Notes: generated by a model not told the origin, from the sequence alone. 13,734 bases of DNA from CAZAPZ01 sp964487285 (GCA_964487285.1 CAZAPZ010000038.1:1-13734), one strand, 5' to 3'; counted from the stretch's first letter, positions 1-6,574 are shown. Numbers and translations are program-made.

Positions 1-145
1 ACTAACCGGTTAGTACCTCAAATTTTAATTTTCAAATCTTGCCCAATCTTAGCCTTCTGTGTATCTGCATATTATGCAGTGGTTTCATAATCATCCGGAA
101 ACGATAGATTCTAAAATACAATTGGGTTAGGGGGCATAGACTGTT
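1..145. other. Left-edge non-coding stretch with two short palindromes
   Basis: No convincing gene starts or ends here. Two perfect inverted repeats are visible: a 14-base palindrome at 1-14 (ACTAACCGGTTAGT) and CTGCATA-T-TATGCAG at 65-79. They could be operators or weak RNA hairpins for a gene lying left of the window, or the 3' end of the transcript from 146-364. Neither is followed by a clear U-tract on either strand, so I do not call a terminator. The first repeat touches the window edge and may be part of something longer. Confidence 0.35.
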
Positions 146-364
146 TTATAAATGCTCAATAGATGTTACCCAGTCGGATTCATTTTTCTTTAGAACAGAT
201 AGAATCTTTATGGAATCATTTATTTTCAGCTTATCAAGAATTGATATATCTTTTGTATAAATTAATAGTTTTTTGCCATTGAGTCTGTTTATCTCTTTTT
301 CAACAAGAGAATAATCATTATTCTCTCTCAAATCTACATCCATAGCAACATCTGTTTCTTTCAT
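146..364 (-). CDS. Small hypothetical protein, 72 aa
   Basis: I do not recognise this protein. The start is well supported: an AAGGAGGA Shine-Dalgarno sequence (368-375) lies three bases before the ATG. The N-terminal third is acidic (residues 1-25). The remainder alternates hydrophobic and charged residues and reads like several short beta strands: KKLLIY near 31-36, IKILSVL near 52-58, and a final DWVTSIEHL. A small beta-barrel or half-OB fold is possible, but this is only a pattern impression. There is no signal peptide, membrane segment or Cys motif. It lies 182 bases downstream of recR on the same strand, so it may have its own promoter. The good ribosome binding site and clean reading frame make it likely to be real. 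Confidence 0.6.
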   Translation of the reverse strand: MKETDVAMDVDLRENNDYSLVEKEINRLNGKKLLIYTKDISILDKLKINDSIKILSVLKKNESDWVTSIEHL

Positions 365-546
365 CTGTCCTCCTTAAGATTCGCTCACAAAAATAGCTTC
401 ATCATTTAAGTGAAAGCCAAAATCCATCCTTATTTTTATAAAAACAACTTTTTAATATTCGTATAATTTGCACAATTCGTGATTAAAATTCTTAGAAATT
501 ATTACAGTTCAAATTTTTATCAAACCGTACTCTTTTAGAAAAAATC

Positions 547-1140
547 TCAAAACTGCATTCGCCCTTCCATGGCTTTTCCCATAGTAGTTTTATCTACAAA
601 TACCAACGACACGCCAAACGGTATTCCATACGCAATGCGCGTAATTCTAGCACCGTACGGCTTAGATAATTCTTTTATATATAATGCTGTATTTTCACCA
701 TTCGTATCGGGATTTGTAGCTATAACAATCTCTTCTAAAAAGTGATTCTTGAGTTGTTCTATCAACGGACCTATAAATAACGATTCGGATCCTATACCTT
801 CAAGAGGTGAGAGATGCCCTCCTAATACAATATATTTGCCATGAAAACAGCCGCTATTTTCAACTGTTATAAGATCATCCACTGTCTCAACGACGCATAC
901 AATCTTACTATTTCTTTTTGTATCTACACAAATATTACATAAACCGCCTTCTGTCATATTACCGCAATTCGGGCATTTCTTAATATTTGTCGAAGAATTA
1001 TCAATTGCACTTCTTAATTCCTCTGCCAATTGAGGATATCTAAACAGGTGCAAAGCCATTTTTGTAGCAGTTCGTTTACCGACCCCCGAAAAACAGGATA
1101 GCGACTTGATGAGATTCTCAAATGTTTCAGGAAATTTCAT
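547..1140 (-). CDS. recR: Recombination mediator RecR
   Basis: RecR works with RecO (and RecF) to load RecA onto gapped single-stranded DNA. At 197 aa it has the normal family length. The domain order is typical: an N-terminal helix-hairpin-helix (about residues 8-30, GVGKRTATKMA), a four-cysteine zinc finger (C56, C59, C68, C71, in CPNCGNMTEGGLCNIC), then a Toprim domain from about residue 79 (IVCVVE, then GGHLSPLEGIG and ATNPDTNGENTALYI) and the C-terminal GIPFG segment. In most RecR proteins the Toprim loop reads PTxEGE; here it is P-D-T-N-G-E, so the first Glu is replaced by Asn147 while E149 is kept. The start is 3 bases after the ybaB stop, completing the classic dnaX-ybaB-recR operon. 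Confidence 0.97.
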   Translation of the reverse strand: MKFPETFENLIKSLSCFSGVGKRTATKMALHLFRYPQLAEELRSAIDNSSTNIKKCPNCGNMTEGGLCNICVDTKRNSKIVCVVETVDDLITVENSGCFHGKYIVLGGHLSPLEGIGSESLFIGPLIEQLKNHFLEEIVIATNPDTNGENTALYIKELSKPYGARITRIAYGIPFGVSLVFVDKTTMGKAMEGRMQF

Positions 1141-1143
1141 AAG

Positions 1144-1467
1144 CTACATATTCATCATTTCAAATGCACTTGCAAAAACGCCATATTTCTCATGCGATAG
1201 AGCTTTTGCTTTTGCTGCAGCGCTGTTAACGGCAGACAATATAAGATCCTCTAAAAATTCTCTGTCATTCATATCATTATCTTCGCTTATTTTTATAGAA
1301 AGAAGCCTGCCGAGACCGTTGGTGGTTGCCTCAACAAGACCGCCGCCCGATTCGCCTGTAAGTTTAGTCTTTTCAAGTTCTTCTTTAATATTTTTCAGTT
1401 GGGCATTAATTTCACCACTTTTTCCCAAAAGCTCATTTAAATTACCCAAGTTAGGCATGTTTAACAT
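1144..1467 (-). CDS. ybaB: YbaB/EbfC family nucleoid-associated protein
   Basis: Small dimeric DNA-binding protein of 107 aa. Family members coat the nucleoid and are almost always found between dnaX and recR, as here. Family marks are the N-terminal amphipathic helix (about residues 17-36), the glycine-rich turn ESGGGLVEATTNGLG (39-53), the short strand LLSIKI and the closing acidic helix DREFLEDLILSAVNSA (68-83). The ATG lies inside the last codons of dnaX, a 17-base overlap read in another frame, with GGGAG six bases upstream, so it is probably translationally coupled to dnaX. A second ATG three codons in is possible but less well placed. The exact cellular role of the family is not settled. 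Confidence 0.93.
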   Translation of the reverse strand: MLNMPNLGNLNELLGKSGEINAQLKNIKEELEKTKLTGESGGGLVEATTNGLGRLLSIKISEDNDMNDREFLEDLILSAVNSAAAKAKALSHEKYGVFASAFEMMNM

Positions 1468-2977
1468 CTTGACTCCCTACAATAGTCGCATTGTATCGTT
1501 TTTTTAATAAATCCACCGCCCTGCTGTTTTCTGCTTGATCCTTATTTTCCATTCTGTGCTCATCAATTTTTAGCTTCTCACTTTCTTCATTGTTCTCTAT
1601 TATAGAATTAATTGACGAAGATGTAATTTCATAAAACAGTTTATTTATGTTATCAAACTCCTTTTTTATTCTTTCCATAGAAAATTTTTCGCCTTTATGT
1701 ATCAGATACCATTCACCATTTTTCATCTTTAAGCTAAAATTATTTGTAAGAACGCTTTTTGTGCTTCCTTTTTCAAACCTATTAATCAGCTTATTCCATA
1801 TTGCTGTTTCGTTATTAGTTTCAGCAAGTTTAACCTCGTCCTGCTTATCTTGAGCAAATTCAGGAGATTTACCGGATAGATTATTTTCCGATACTCGCTT
1901 TTCAACATGTTCGAAATCTACATTTTTAAAATTTCGTTTAATTTTTTCGATAAAGCTTGCAGCATCTTCTATTTTTTCTAAAGATGCAGCCTTCAGTGTC
2001 GCATTTTTCAGAAGCAGCATCGGCTCGGCAACAGCCCTGGAATTTATCATTCCGGATATAAGTAAATCAGCCACATTAAACCAAAAATTAGCAGATTTAC
2101 CTTGTACCACCATATCTTGAGCTTTAGAAGCAGCTCTTTTTGTAAAATTATACGGATCGTAATTTCGCTTAATAACGGTGTTCAAAAATTGATCAAGTCC
2201 CTTAATATCTTGATTCTCTATGAGTTTTAGATAATCATCAACCTCTTTTCCGGAGGAGACACCAAGTGCAGCTGAAATATATTTGCTATGTGCGGTTTTT
2301 GAGTAAAAGAGAAGTTTCTCCAATGCCGTCTCAGCATTTCTCATGCTTCCCTCTGCAAATTCCGCAACCTCATCAAGAGCGGAATTTTCATATTCGATCT
2401 TATCAACTTTACATATATGTTCAAGATTCTTCGATATGAGTTGAAGCGGAATTTTCTTAAATTCAAGCTGCTGACATCTTGATACAATTGTAGAAGGCAC
2501 TTTATCAAAATCGGTTGTGGCAAATACAAAAGTTACATAGTCGGGCGGCTCCTCAATTGTTTTTAAAATAGCATTAAAAGATTCCTTTGTCAGCATATGA
2601 ATTTCATCTATTATTATTACTTTTCTTCTGCCTATGGGGGGATAGTTCAAAGATGCGGATATTGCTCTCATATCATCAATCTTTCTCCAGCTTGCACCGT
2701 CAATCTCTACAATATCAATATTATTTAATAAAAGTGATGATTTACAGCTATCACATTTTGTACATGGTTCTCCATCTACCGTATGACTGCAATTTAAAGC
2801 TCTTGCAAAAATTCTCGCTACTGATGTTTTCCCTGTTCCAGCAGGGCCGTTAAACAGATATGCCGGCGCAATTCTTTCAAATTTTATGCTATTTTTTAAA
2901 ACGGTTACAGCAACATCCTGTCCAACAACATCGCCAAACTTTGCCGGTCTCCATTTTTGAGCTAAATTTTTATACAT
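1451..2977 (-). CDS. dnaX: DNA polymerase III subunit tau (and possibly gamma)
   Basis: Clamp-loader ATPase that loads the sliding clamp and, as tau, ties the polymerase cores together. The N-terminus (YKNLAQKWRPAKFGDVVGQ) matches the family opening, which fixes the start. Further marks are Walker A GPAGTGKTS (44-52), a four-cysteine zinc module (C63, C72, C75, C78), Walker B DEIH (124-127), sensor 1 ATT (153-155) and the SRC motif (166-168). At 508 aa it is shorter than the 643-aa E. coli tau; the tail after about residue 370 is Asn/Lys/Glu-rich and poorly conserved. An A AAA AAG heptamer in the zero frame at codons 438-439 could give a 441-aa gamma-like form by -1 slippage. There is no Shine-Dalgarno sequence: the ATG lies 13 bases after the SRP RNA. 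It overlaps ybaB downstream. Confidence 0.97.
   Translation of the reverse strand: MYKNLAQKWRPAKFGDVVGQDVAVTVLKNSIKFERIAPAYLFNGPAGTGKTSVARIFARALNCSHTVDGEPCTKCDSCKSSLLLNNIDIVEIDGASWRKIDDMRAISASLNYPPIGRRKVIIIDEIHMLTKESFNAILKTIEEPPDYVTFVFATTDFDKVPSTIVSRCQQLEFKKIPLQLISKNLEHICKVDKIEYENSALDEVAEFAEGSMRNAETALEKLLFYSKTAHSKYISAALGVSSGKEVDDYLKLIENQDIKGLDQFLNTVIKRNYDPYNFTKRAASKAQDMVVQGKSANFWFNVADLLISGMINSRAVAEPMLLLKNATLKAASLEKIEDAASFIEKIKRNFKNVDFEHVEKRVSENNLSGKSPEFAQDKQDEVKLAETNNETAIWNKLINRFEKGSTKSVLTNNFSLKMKNGEWYLIHKGEKFSMERIKKEFDNINKLFYEITSSSINSIIENNEESEKLKIDEHRMENKDQAENSRAVDLLKKRYNATIVGSQDVKHA
1661..1667 (-). other. Candidate -1 programmed frameshift site in dnaX (A AAA AAG)
   Basis: On the coding strand the sequence reads ATA AAA AAG GAG in the dnaX frame, so the heptamer A AAA AAG is phased exactly like the E. 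coli dnaX slip site. After a one-base backward slip the ribosome would read GGA GTT TGA, stopping two codons later and giving a product of 441 residues. The E. coli gamma subunit is 431 residues long and is made in the same way. A weak purine stretch (GGAAAG) lies a few bases upstream. I see no strong stem-loop downstream. Runs of A are common in this AT-rich DNA, so the case rests on the phase, the immediate stop and the position in the gene. Confidence 0.45.
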
Positions 2978-2990
2978 TCGTTTTTTTGGT

Positions 2991-3097
2991 CAGCCTGTCG
3001 GAATTTTCCGTGTACCCGATTATTTCTCCTACCGTTGCTCCCTTCCGGGCCTGGCGGAGTTAAGAGAACAACCGTTACAAGAGATCCCGACCGGCTG
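2991..3097 (-). ncRNA. ffs: Signal recognition particle RNA (bacterial small type, 4.5S)
   Basis: RNA scaffold of the signal recognition particle; with Ffh it targets nascent membrane proteins. On the minus strand the domain IV core is plain: CCAGGCCCGGAAGGGAGCAA, with the GGAA tetraloop and the asymmetric internal loop that binds Ffh. The two ends pair almost perfectly: CAGCCGGTCGGGAT at the 5' end against ATTCCGACAGGCTG at the 3' end, with two mismatches. This defines an RNA of about 107 nt, close to the E. coli 4.5S length, and there is no Alu domain. A consensus -35 lies upstream. No U-tract follows the 3' end, and dnaX begins 13 bases later. An SRP RNA gene next to dnaX is also known in Bacillus. 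Confidence 0.93.
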
Positions 3098-3114
3098 ATA
3101 ATAAAATTTTCAAA

Positions 3115-3143
3115 AGTTTATAGTGAACAAAGGAAAATGTCAA
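3115..3143 (-). promoter_or_regulatory. Sigma-70 promoter of the SRP RNA-dnaX unit
   Basis: A perfect -35 TTGACA (3138-3143 on the minus strand) is followed after 17 bases by TAAACT (3115-3120), or after 15 bases by the better-matching TATAAA (3117-3122). Either choice puts the transcript start a few bases upstream of the SRP RNA 5' end, which would then be trimmed. It is the only good promoter I see before dnaX, so it probably drives SRP RNA, dnaX, ybaB and recR together. Confidence 0.65.
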
Positions 3144-3172
3144 GACTTCAGAGAGATTAAAAGCTTCTGTTT

Positions 3173-3646
3173 TTATGCTTTTCCTTCCAACTTATCACAA
3201 ATAAGTTTCTTACGATAAATGATAGCCGATCTCCTTTTTCTCAAAATGAATAGCAACGCATAGTAACATATAATTGCTACCGGAATGCCCAACACAATAC
3301 TTCCAACCACGGTCGGCAAAAGAATAGCAGCACCGAGCGAAAAATAATGACCAAAGGTAAACGGCTGCAGCGAAAACGCTATATAATTAATATTTAATAG
3401 ATAAACACCTATTTTATAGTCTAAATAATAGATAACGGGGGTTGTCAGCGGATTGTTAAGCCATGTTCCAAGAAGTGTTGATACCCTGTTAATCTTAAAA
3501 AGTGTGGAAAGAGATATAGCTAATATCATATGGAATCCGAATGTAGGTGTCACCGATATAAATGCACCGGATGCAAATCCTATTGCTATTTCCTTAATAG
3601 ATCCGTATTTTTTAATTAGTGCTTCAAGAAGCACTAATATATTCAT
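3173..3646 (-). CDS. DUF2062 domain membrane protein
   Basis: Small inner-membrane protein of 157 aa and unknown function. The DUF2062 pattern is clear: an N-terminal IAIGFASGAFISVTPTFGFHM segment (about residues 20-41), then a second hydrophobic helix ending in TLFKINRVSTLLGTWLNNPLTTPVIYY (about 48-74; the N-P-L-T turn is typical) and a last long hydrophobic stretch (about 103-135). The tail is strongly basic (RKRRS...YRKK), suggesting a cytoplasmic C-terminus. The ATG overlaps the stop of the J-domain gene (ATGA), so translation is coupled to it. The family has been linked only loosely to envelope functions, and I infer no specific role. Confidence 0.85.
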   Translation of the reverse strand: MNILVLLEALIKKYGSIKEIAIGFASGAFISVTPTFGFHMILAISLSTLFKINRVSTLLGTWLNNPLTTPVIYYLDYKIGVYLLNINYIAFSLQPFTFGHYFSLGAAILLPTVVGSIVLGIPVAIICYYALLFILRKRRSAIIYRKKLICDKLEGKA

Positions 3647-4233
3647 TCCTCTCCGCCAACTATTTTTTTGATAACGGATTTAAGCGAGAGCTTGGATTTT
3701 TCAAGATCTTTCAGCATCATAAAAGCTTCTTTGTTATCCTTATCCCATTTAAGTATGAGGTTGATCTCCTTTTTTGCAAGACTTTTAAGTCCTATGTCTT
3801 TATGTATTGCAGCAAGATTCAACAATGCATCGGTATTATACGGCTGTATTGCTATCACTTTCTTAAAGCACGATTCCGCCATATGCAGTTTTCCAAATTT
3901 TCTCATAAGCGTTCCGTATAAGAAATTGGCTTTCGTATCGTTCTCATTGTTAAGCAGATAATTTCTTATTACAGCACTGCTTTTTACATAATCATGCTTT
4001 TTATACAAATTAAAAGCCCTATTAAGTTCTCGTTTTTTAGAATTTCCGTTTGTCCTGTTTTCTTCCGATAAATTGCCGATCAGTTCATCATACGCATTTT
4101 TTATGACCAAGAATTTTTCTACATCTCCTGTAGGAGTATCGGGATGATATTTTTTTGCGAGTTTCTTGTACGCTTTATGAATTTTATCTATCGGTTCATC
4201 ATTTCGCAATCCGAGAAGTTTATAATTATTCAT
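3643..4233 (-). CDS. J-domain protein with TPR repeats
   Basis: Probable DnaK co-chaperone of 196 aa. The N-terminal J-domain (about residues 1-53) begins NYKLLGL and carries the essential HPD tripeptide (H30-P31-D32) that stimulates Hsp70 ATPase activity. It has no Gly/Phe region and no DnaJ zinc finger, so it is a class III J-protein and not DnaJ itself. After a polar linker, tetratricopeptide-like repeats follow (about 70-175; the clearest is AESCFKKVIAIQPYNTDALLNLAAI), suggesting a substrate- or partner-binding surface. No signal peptide or membrane helix is present, so it acts in the cytoplasm. Its ATG overlaps the sigma-factor stop (ATGA) and its own stop overlaps the next ATG, so all three genes are translationally coupled. 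Confidence 0.85.
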   Translation of the reverse strand: MNNYKLLGLRNDEPIDKIHKAYKKLAKKYHPDTPTGDVEKFLVIKNAYDELIGNLSEENRTNGNSKKRELNRAFNLYKKHDYVKSSAVIRNYLLNNENDTKANFLYGTLMRKFGKLHMAESCFKKVIAIQPYNTDALLNLAAIHKDIGLKSLAKKEINLILKWDKDNKEAFMMLKDLEKSKLSLKSVIKKIVGGEE

Positions 4234-5063
4234 TCGGAAAGAATTTTGTGCAGCTTGGCTATAGCCTCATTCTCAATTTGTCTAACCCTTTCCTTACTTA
4301 TTTTTATTTCAGCTCCGATTTCTCGCAAGGTATTGGCTTTCTCACCATCAAGCCCGTATCTTCTTGTAATAATTAGCTGACTTCTTTCAGGCAGACTCTT
4401 TATAGCTTTTTTCATTATATCAATCATAGACTTTGATGTTATTTGTTCTTCAGTATCATCTTCATTGCTTTTGACAAAGTCTATAAATTTGCTATCGGAT
4501 GTTGCAGTAACTTTATCATCAAGGGAAAATGCATGTCTTTGAATTCCTGATAAGAAACCAATATCTTTTTCGGTATAGCCGGTTGAGCGCTTTAATTCAT
4601 CAATAGTTGCTTCTCTACCATGCCCCTTTAAAAAAATTAATCGCTCACGCCTAATTTTTCTTAATTTTGTTGCTTGTTTAGGTGGTATTCTTGTTGAAAA
4701 TCCTTTCTCAGATAATGCTTGGATAATTGATTGTCTTATCCACCACACTGCATAACTAATGAACTTAACATTTTTGTTAGGATCGAATCGCTTTGCAGCC
4801 TGAATCAGTCCGACATTGCCTTCGTTTATCAGATCAATCAACGGCATACCGAATTTTTTATATTTCAGTGCGATAGTAACAACGAAACGCAGATTTGCTT
4901 CTACAAGTTTTTTCAAAGCATCACTATCACCATCTTGTATTTTTTTGCCTAATGCTATTTCCTGATCCCGTGCAATCAGTTTGATAGATTTTATACGATT
5001 CAAATAAACGGATAATGTTCCGGAGAATTCACTCGGAACATTGTTACCAACTTTTTTTTCCAT
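4230..5063 (-). CDS. RNA polymerase sigma-70 family factor (group 1/2 type)
   Basis: A short sigma factor of 277 aa. Region 1.2 starts near residue 14 (LSVYLNRIKSIKLIARDQEIALGKKI). Region 2 spans about 50-120, with core-binding and -10 recognition marks (LRFVVTIALKYKKFGMPLIDLINEGNVGLIQAA and FISYAVWWIRQSI). Region 3 follows (RIPPKQ onward), then region 4 (LPERSQLIITRRYGLDG, with a helix-turn-helix ending KERVRQIENEAIAKL). It lacks region 1.1 and the large non-conserved insert of a housekeeping RpoD, and has no RpoH box. An RpoS-like group 2 factor, or a minimal primary sigma, fits best; the sequence cannot decide. An A8 tract covers codons 2-4. It is preceded by its own promoter with an overlapping palindrome, and its stop overlaps the J-protein start. 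Confidence 0.88.
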   Translation of the reverse strand: MEKKVGNNVPSEFSGTLSVYLNRIKSIKLIARDQEIALGKKIQDGDSDALKKLVEANLRFVVTIALKYKKFGMPLIDLINEGNVGLIQAAKRFDPNKNVKFISYAVWWIRQSIIQALSEKGFSTRIPPKQATKLRKIRRERLIFLKGHGREATIDELKRSTGYTEKDIGFLSGIQRHAFSLDDKVTATSDSKFIDFVKSNEDDTEEQITSKSMIDIMKKAIKSLPERSQLIITRRYGLDGEKANTLREIGAEIKISKERVRQIENEAIAKLHKILSE

Positions 5064-5126
5064 CTCTCAATCACACCTCAATAGCAGCATGTTATAGAAA
5101 CATAACCGTTTTTGTGTATTATCACA

Positions 5127-5187
5127 ATTACGATACAAATTTATAATTTCATTTACGAATCGTAATCTCAATTTCCTGAAATGTCAA
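5127..5187 (-). promoter_or_regulatory. Sigma-factor gene promoter with overlapping TTACGA palindrome
   Basis: A perfect -35 TTGACA (5182-5187) and a -10 TACGAT (5159-5164) are 17 bases apart on the minus strand, giving a start near 5152 and a leader of about 90 nt. The -10 lies inside a perfect 6-1-6 palindrome, TTACGAATCGTAA (5153-5165). A third copy of the same half-site, ATTACGAT (5127-5134), lies about 20 bases downstream and is an exact inverted match to 5159-5166. A repressor dimer bound to the palindrome would block the promoter. The promoter is seen directly; the operator function is inferred. Confidence 0.55.
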
Positions 5188-5247
5188 CTTATCTCTCCTT
5201 CATTCTATTATAACTGATGTTAAAGTCACATATATAGGTAAATAGTA

Positions 5248-6443
5248 TCATGATAAATCGTAAGCTCTCTCGCCATGCTCCGCAATATCAATTCCCTGTT
5301 TTTCCTGATAAGAATCAACCCTGATTCCTACAAGCTTATCCACAAAAAAGTAAAGTATAAAGCTAACTATACCGCTATACGCGGCTACTGCAATAATTGT
5401 TATCAGTTGGATGAAAAATTGATGTGTGCCGCCTGTAGCACCTCCAACATATTTGACTGCCAAAAATCCAAGCGCAAGCATTACGGTCATACTTCCTATG
5501 CCATGAACGAAAAACACATCAAGCGAATCATCATACCCGATCTTGTTTCTTAAAATAGTTGTATAATAATATAAAAATCCTGCCGTTGCCCCTATAAAAT
5601 AGCACCGGGCTGACTTACATAACCACTTGCGGGCGTAATTGCAGCAAGACCTGCAGCAGCACCGGATGCCATGCCCAAAATCGTGACCTTTCTTCTGACT
5701 ATATACTCAGCTATTGCCCATGTAACAAGTGCGCTGCTGGCAGCAAGCTGGGTATTTATAAATGCTGATATTGCTTGAAAAGAGATCGCCAAAGCCGAAC
5801 CTGCGTTAAACCCGAACCATCCAAACCATAGCATAGCGGTACCCAATACTACAAACGATATATTATGAAAAATAAATGCCCGTTTGCCAAATCCCTCTCT
5901 TTTACCTATGTAAAGAGCTCCCGCCAAAGCTGCAATACCGGCATTGATATGAATTACAGCTCCGCCTGCAAAATCCAAACCGCCAAGTTTTTCGATCCAT
6001 CCGTTTCCCCAAATCCAATGAGCTACAGGATCATAAACAAAACTGCTCCAAAGAAAGCAAAACAGCATAATGGGAAGAAATTTAACTCTTTCTGCAAATG
6101 AACCTACAATTAATGCAGGGGTTATAACAGCAAACATCATTTGAAATATAATGAATGTCATCTGATGAATTGACCCTATATATGAACTGCTTGAAACTCC
6201 GGACAAAAACAGATATTTCAAGCTGCCTATAAATCCGCCTATATCAGGCCCAAAGGATAAAGTGTAGCCAAAAATAAACCATTGCAGCGATATTATTCCA
6301 AGAATTCTCAGAGACTGTCCCAATAAAGAGAGTATGTTTTTGCTTGAAACCATTCCTCCATAGAAAATTGCAACTCCCGGTGTCATTAGCATTACAAATG
6401 CTGCTGAAACAAGCACAAAAAGATCATCCGCTTTTATAACCAT
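5248..6443 (-). pseudogene. amtB: Ammonium transporter (Amt/MEP/Rh family), broken by a one-base frameshift
   Basis: Channel for ammonium uptake across the inner membrane. The 5' part (5592-6443, 283 aa) opens FVLVSAAFVMLMTPGVAIFYGGMVSSKN and carries the first pore histidine (H165, in GGAVIHINAG). It ends in ITPASGYVSQPGAIL and then a TAG stop (5592-5594). Reading continues without further stops in the next frame (about 5591 to 5248): IGATAGFLYYYTT, then GYDDSLDVFFVHGIG with the second pore histidine, and a last helix. Joined, the protein is about 398 aa, a normal Amt length. The simplest cause is loss of one T from the run at 5596-5599, by mutation or sequencing error. Upstream, GGGGGA gives a good ribosome binding site. 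No glnK neighbour is present. Confidence 0.9.
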
Positions 6444-6574
6444 AATATCCCCCGATTATCTTAAGCACAGACCTTATGAATGCCATGCGTTGTTTTAATC
6501 TTTTCCTTCATAACGATTCAACACAGATTACACGCCATTCAAAACAAATTCAACTCTATTTATACTATTCAAAC
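6444..6574 (-). promoter_or_regulatory. amt upstream region with four TTGAAT repeats
   Basis: The gap between coaE and the transporter gene holds four copies of TTGAAT on the minus strand (ATTCAA at 6516, 6537, 6548 and 6567 on the plus strand), about two, one and two helical turns apart. A weak sigma-70 promoter may lie here (one TTGAAT as -35, then TAATCT after 17 bases). I find no sigma-54 motif (TGGC with a correctly spaced GC). The repeats could bind a regulator, but short AT-rich words recur easily in such DNA. Confidence 0.25.

Noticed and set aside
1499..1505. A second slippery A AAA AAA run near the dnaX C-terminus
   Set aside because: A -1 slip there only swaps the last dozen or so residues and ends near the normal stop, so it has no obvious product logic.
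1106..1507. Plus-strand open frame of 133 codons over ybaB
   Set aside because: Shadow of ybaB and the dnaX end; Ser/Leu/Phe-rich with no start signal.
6444..6574. Sigma-54 promoter for the ammonium transporter
   Set aside because: TGGC words occur, but none has a GC at the required ten-base spacing.
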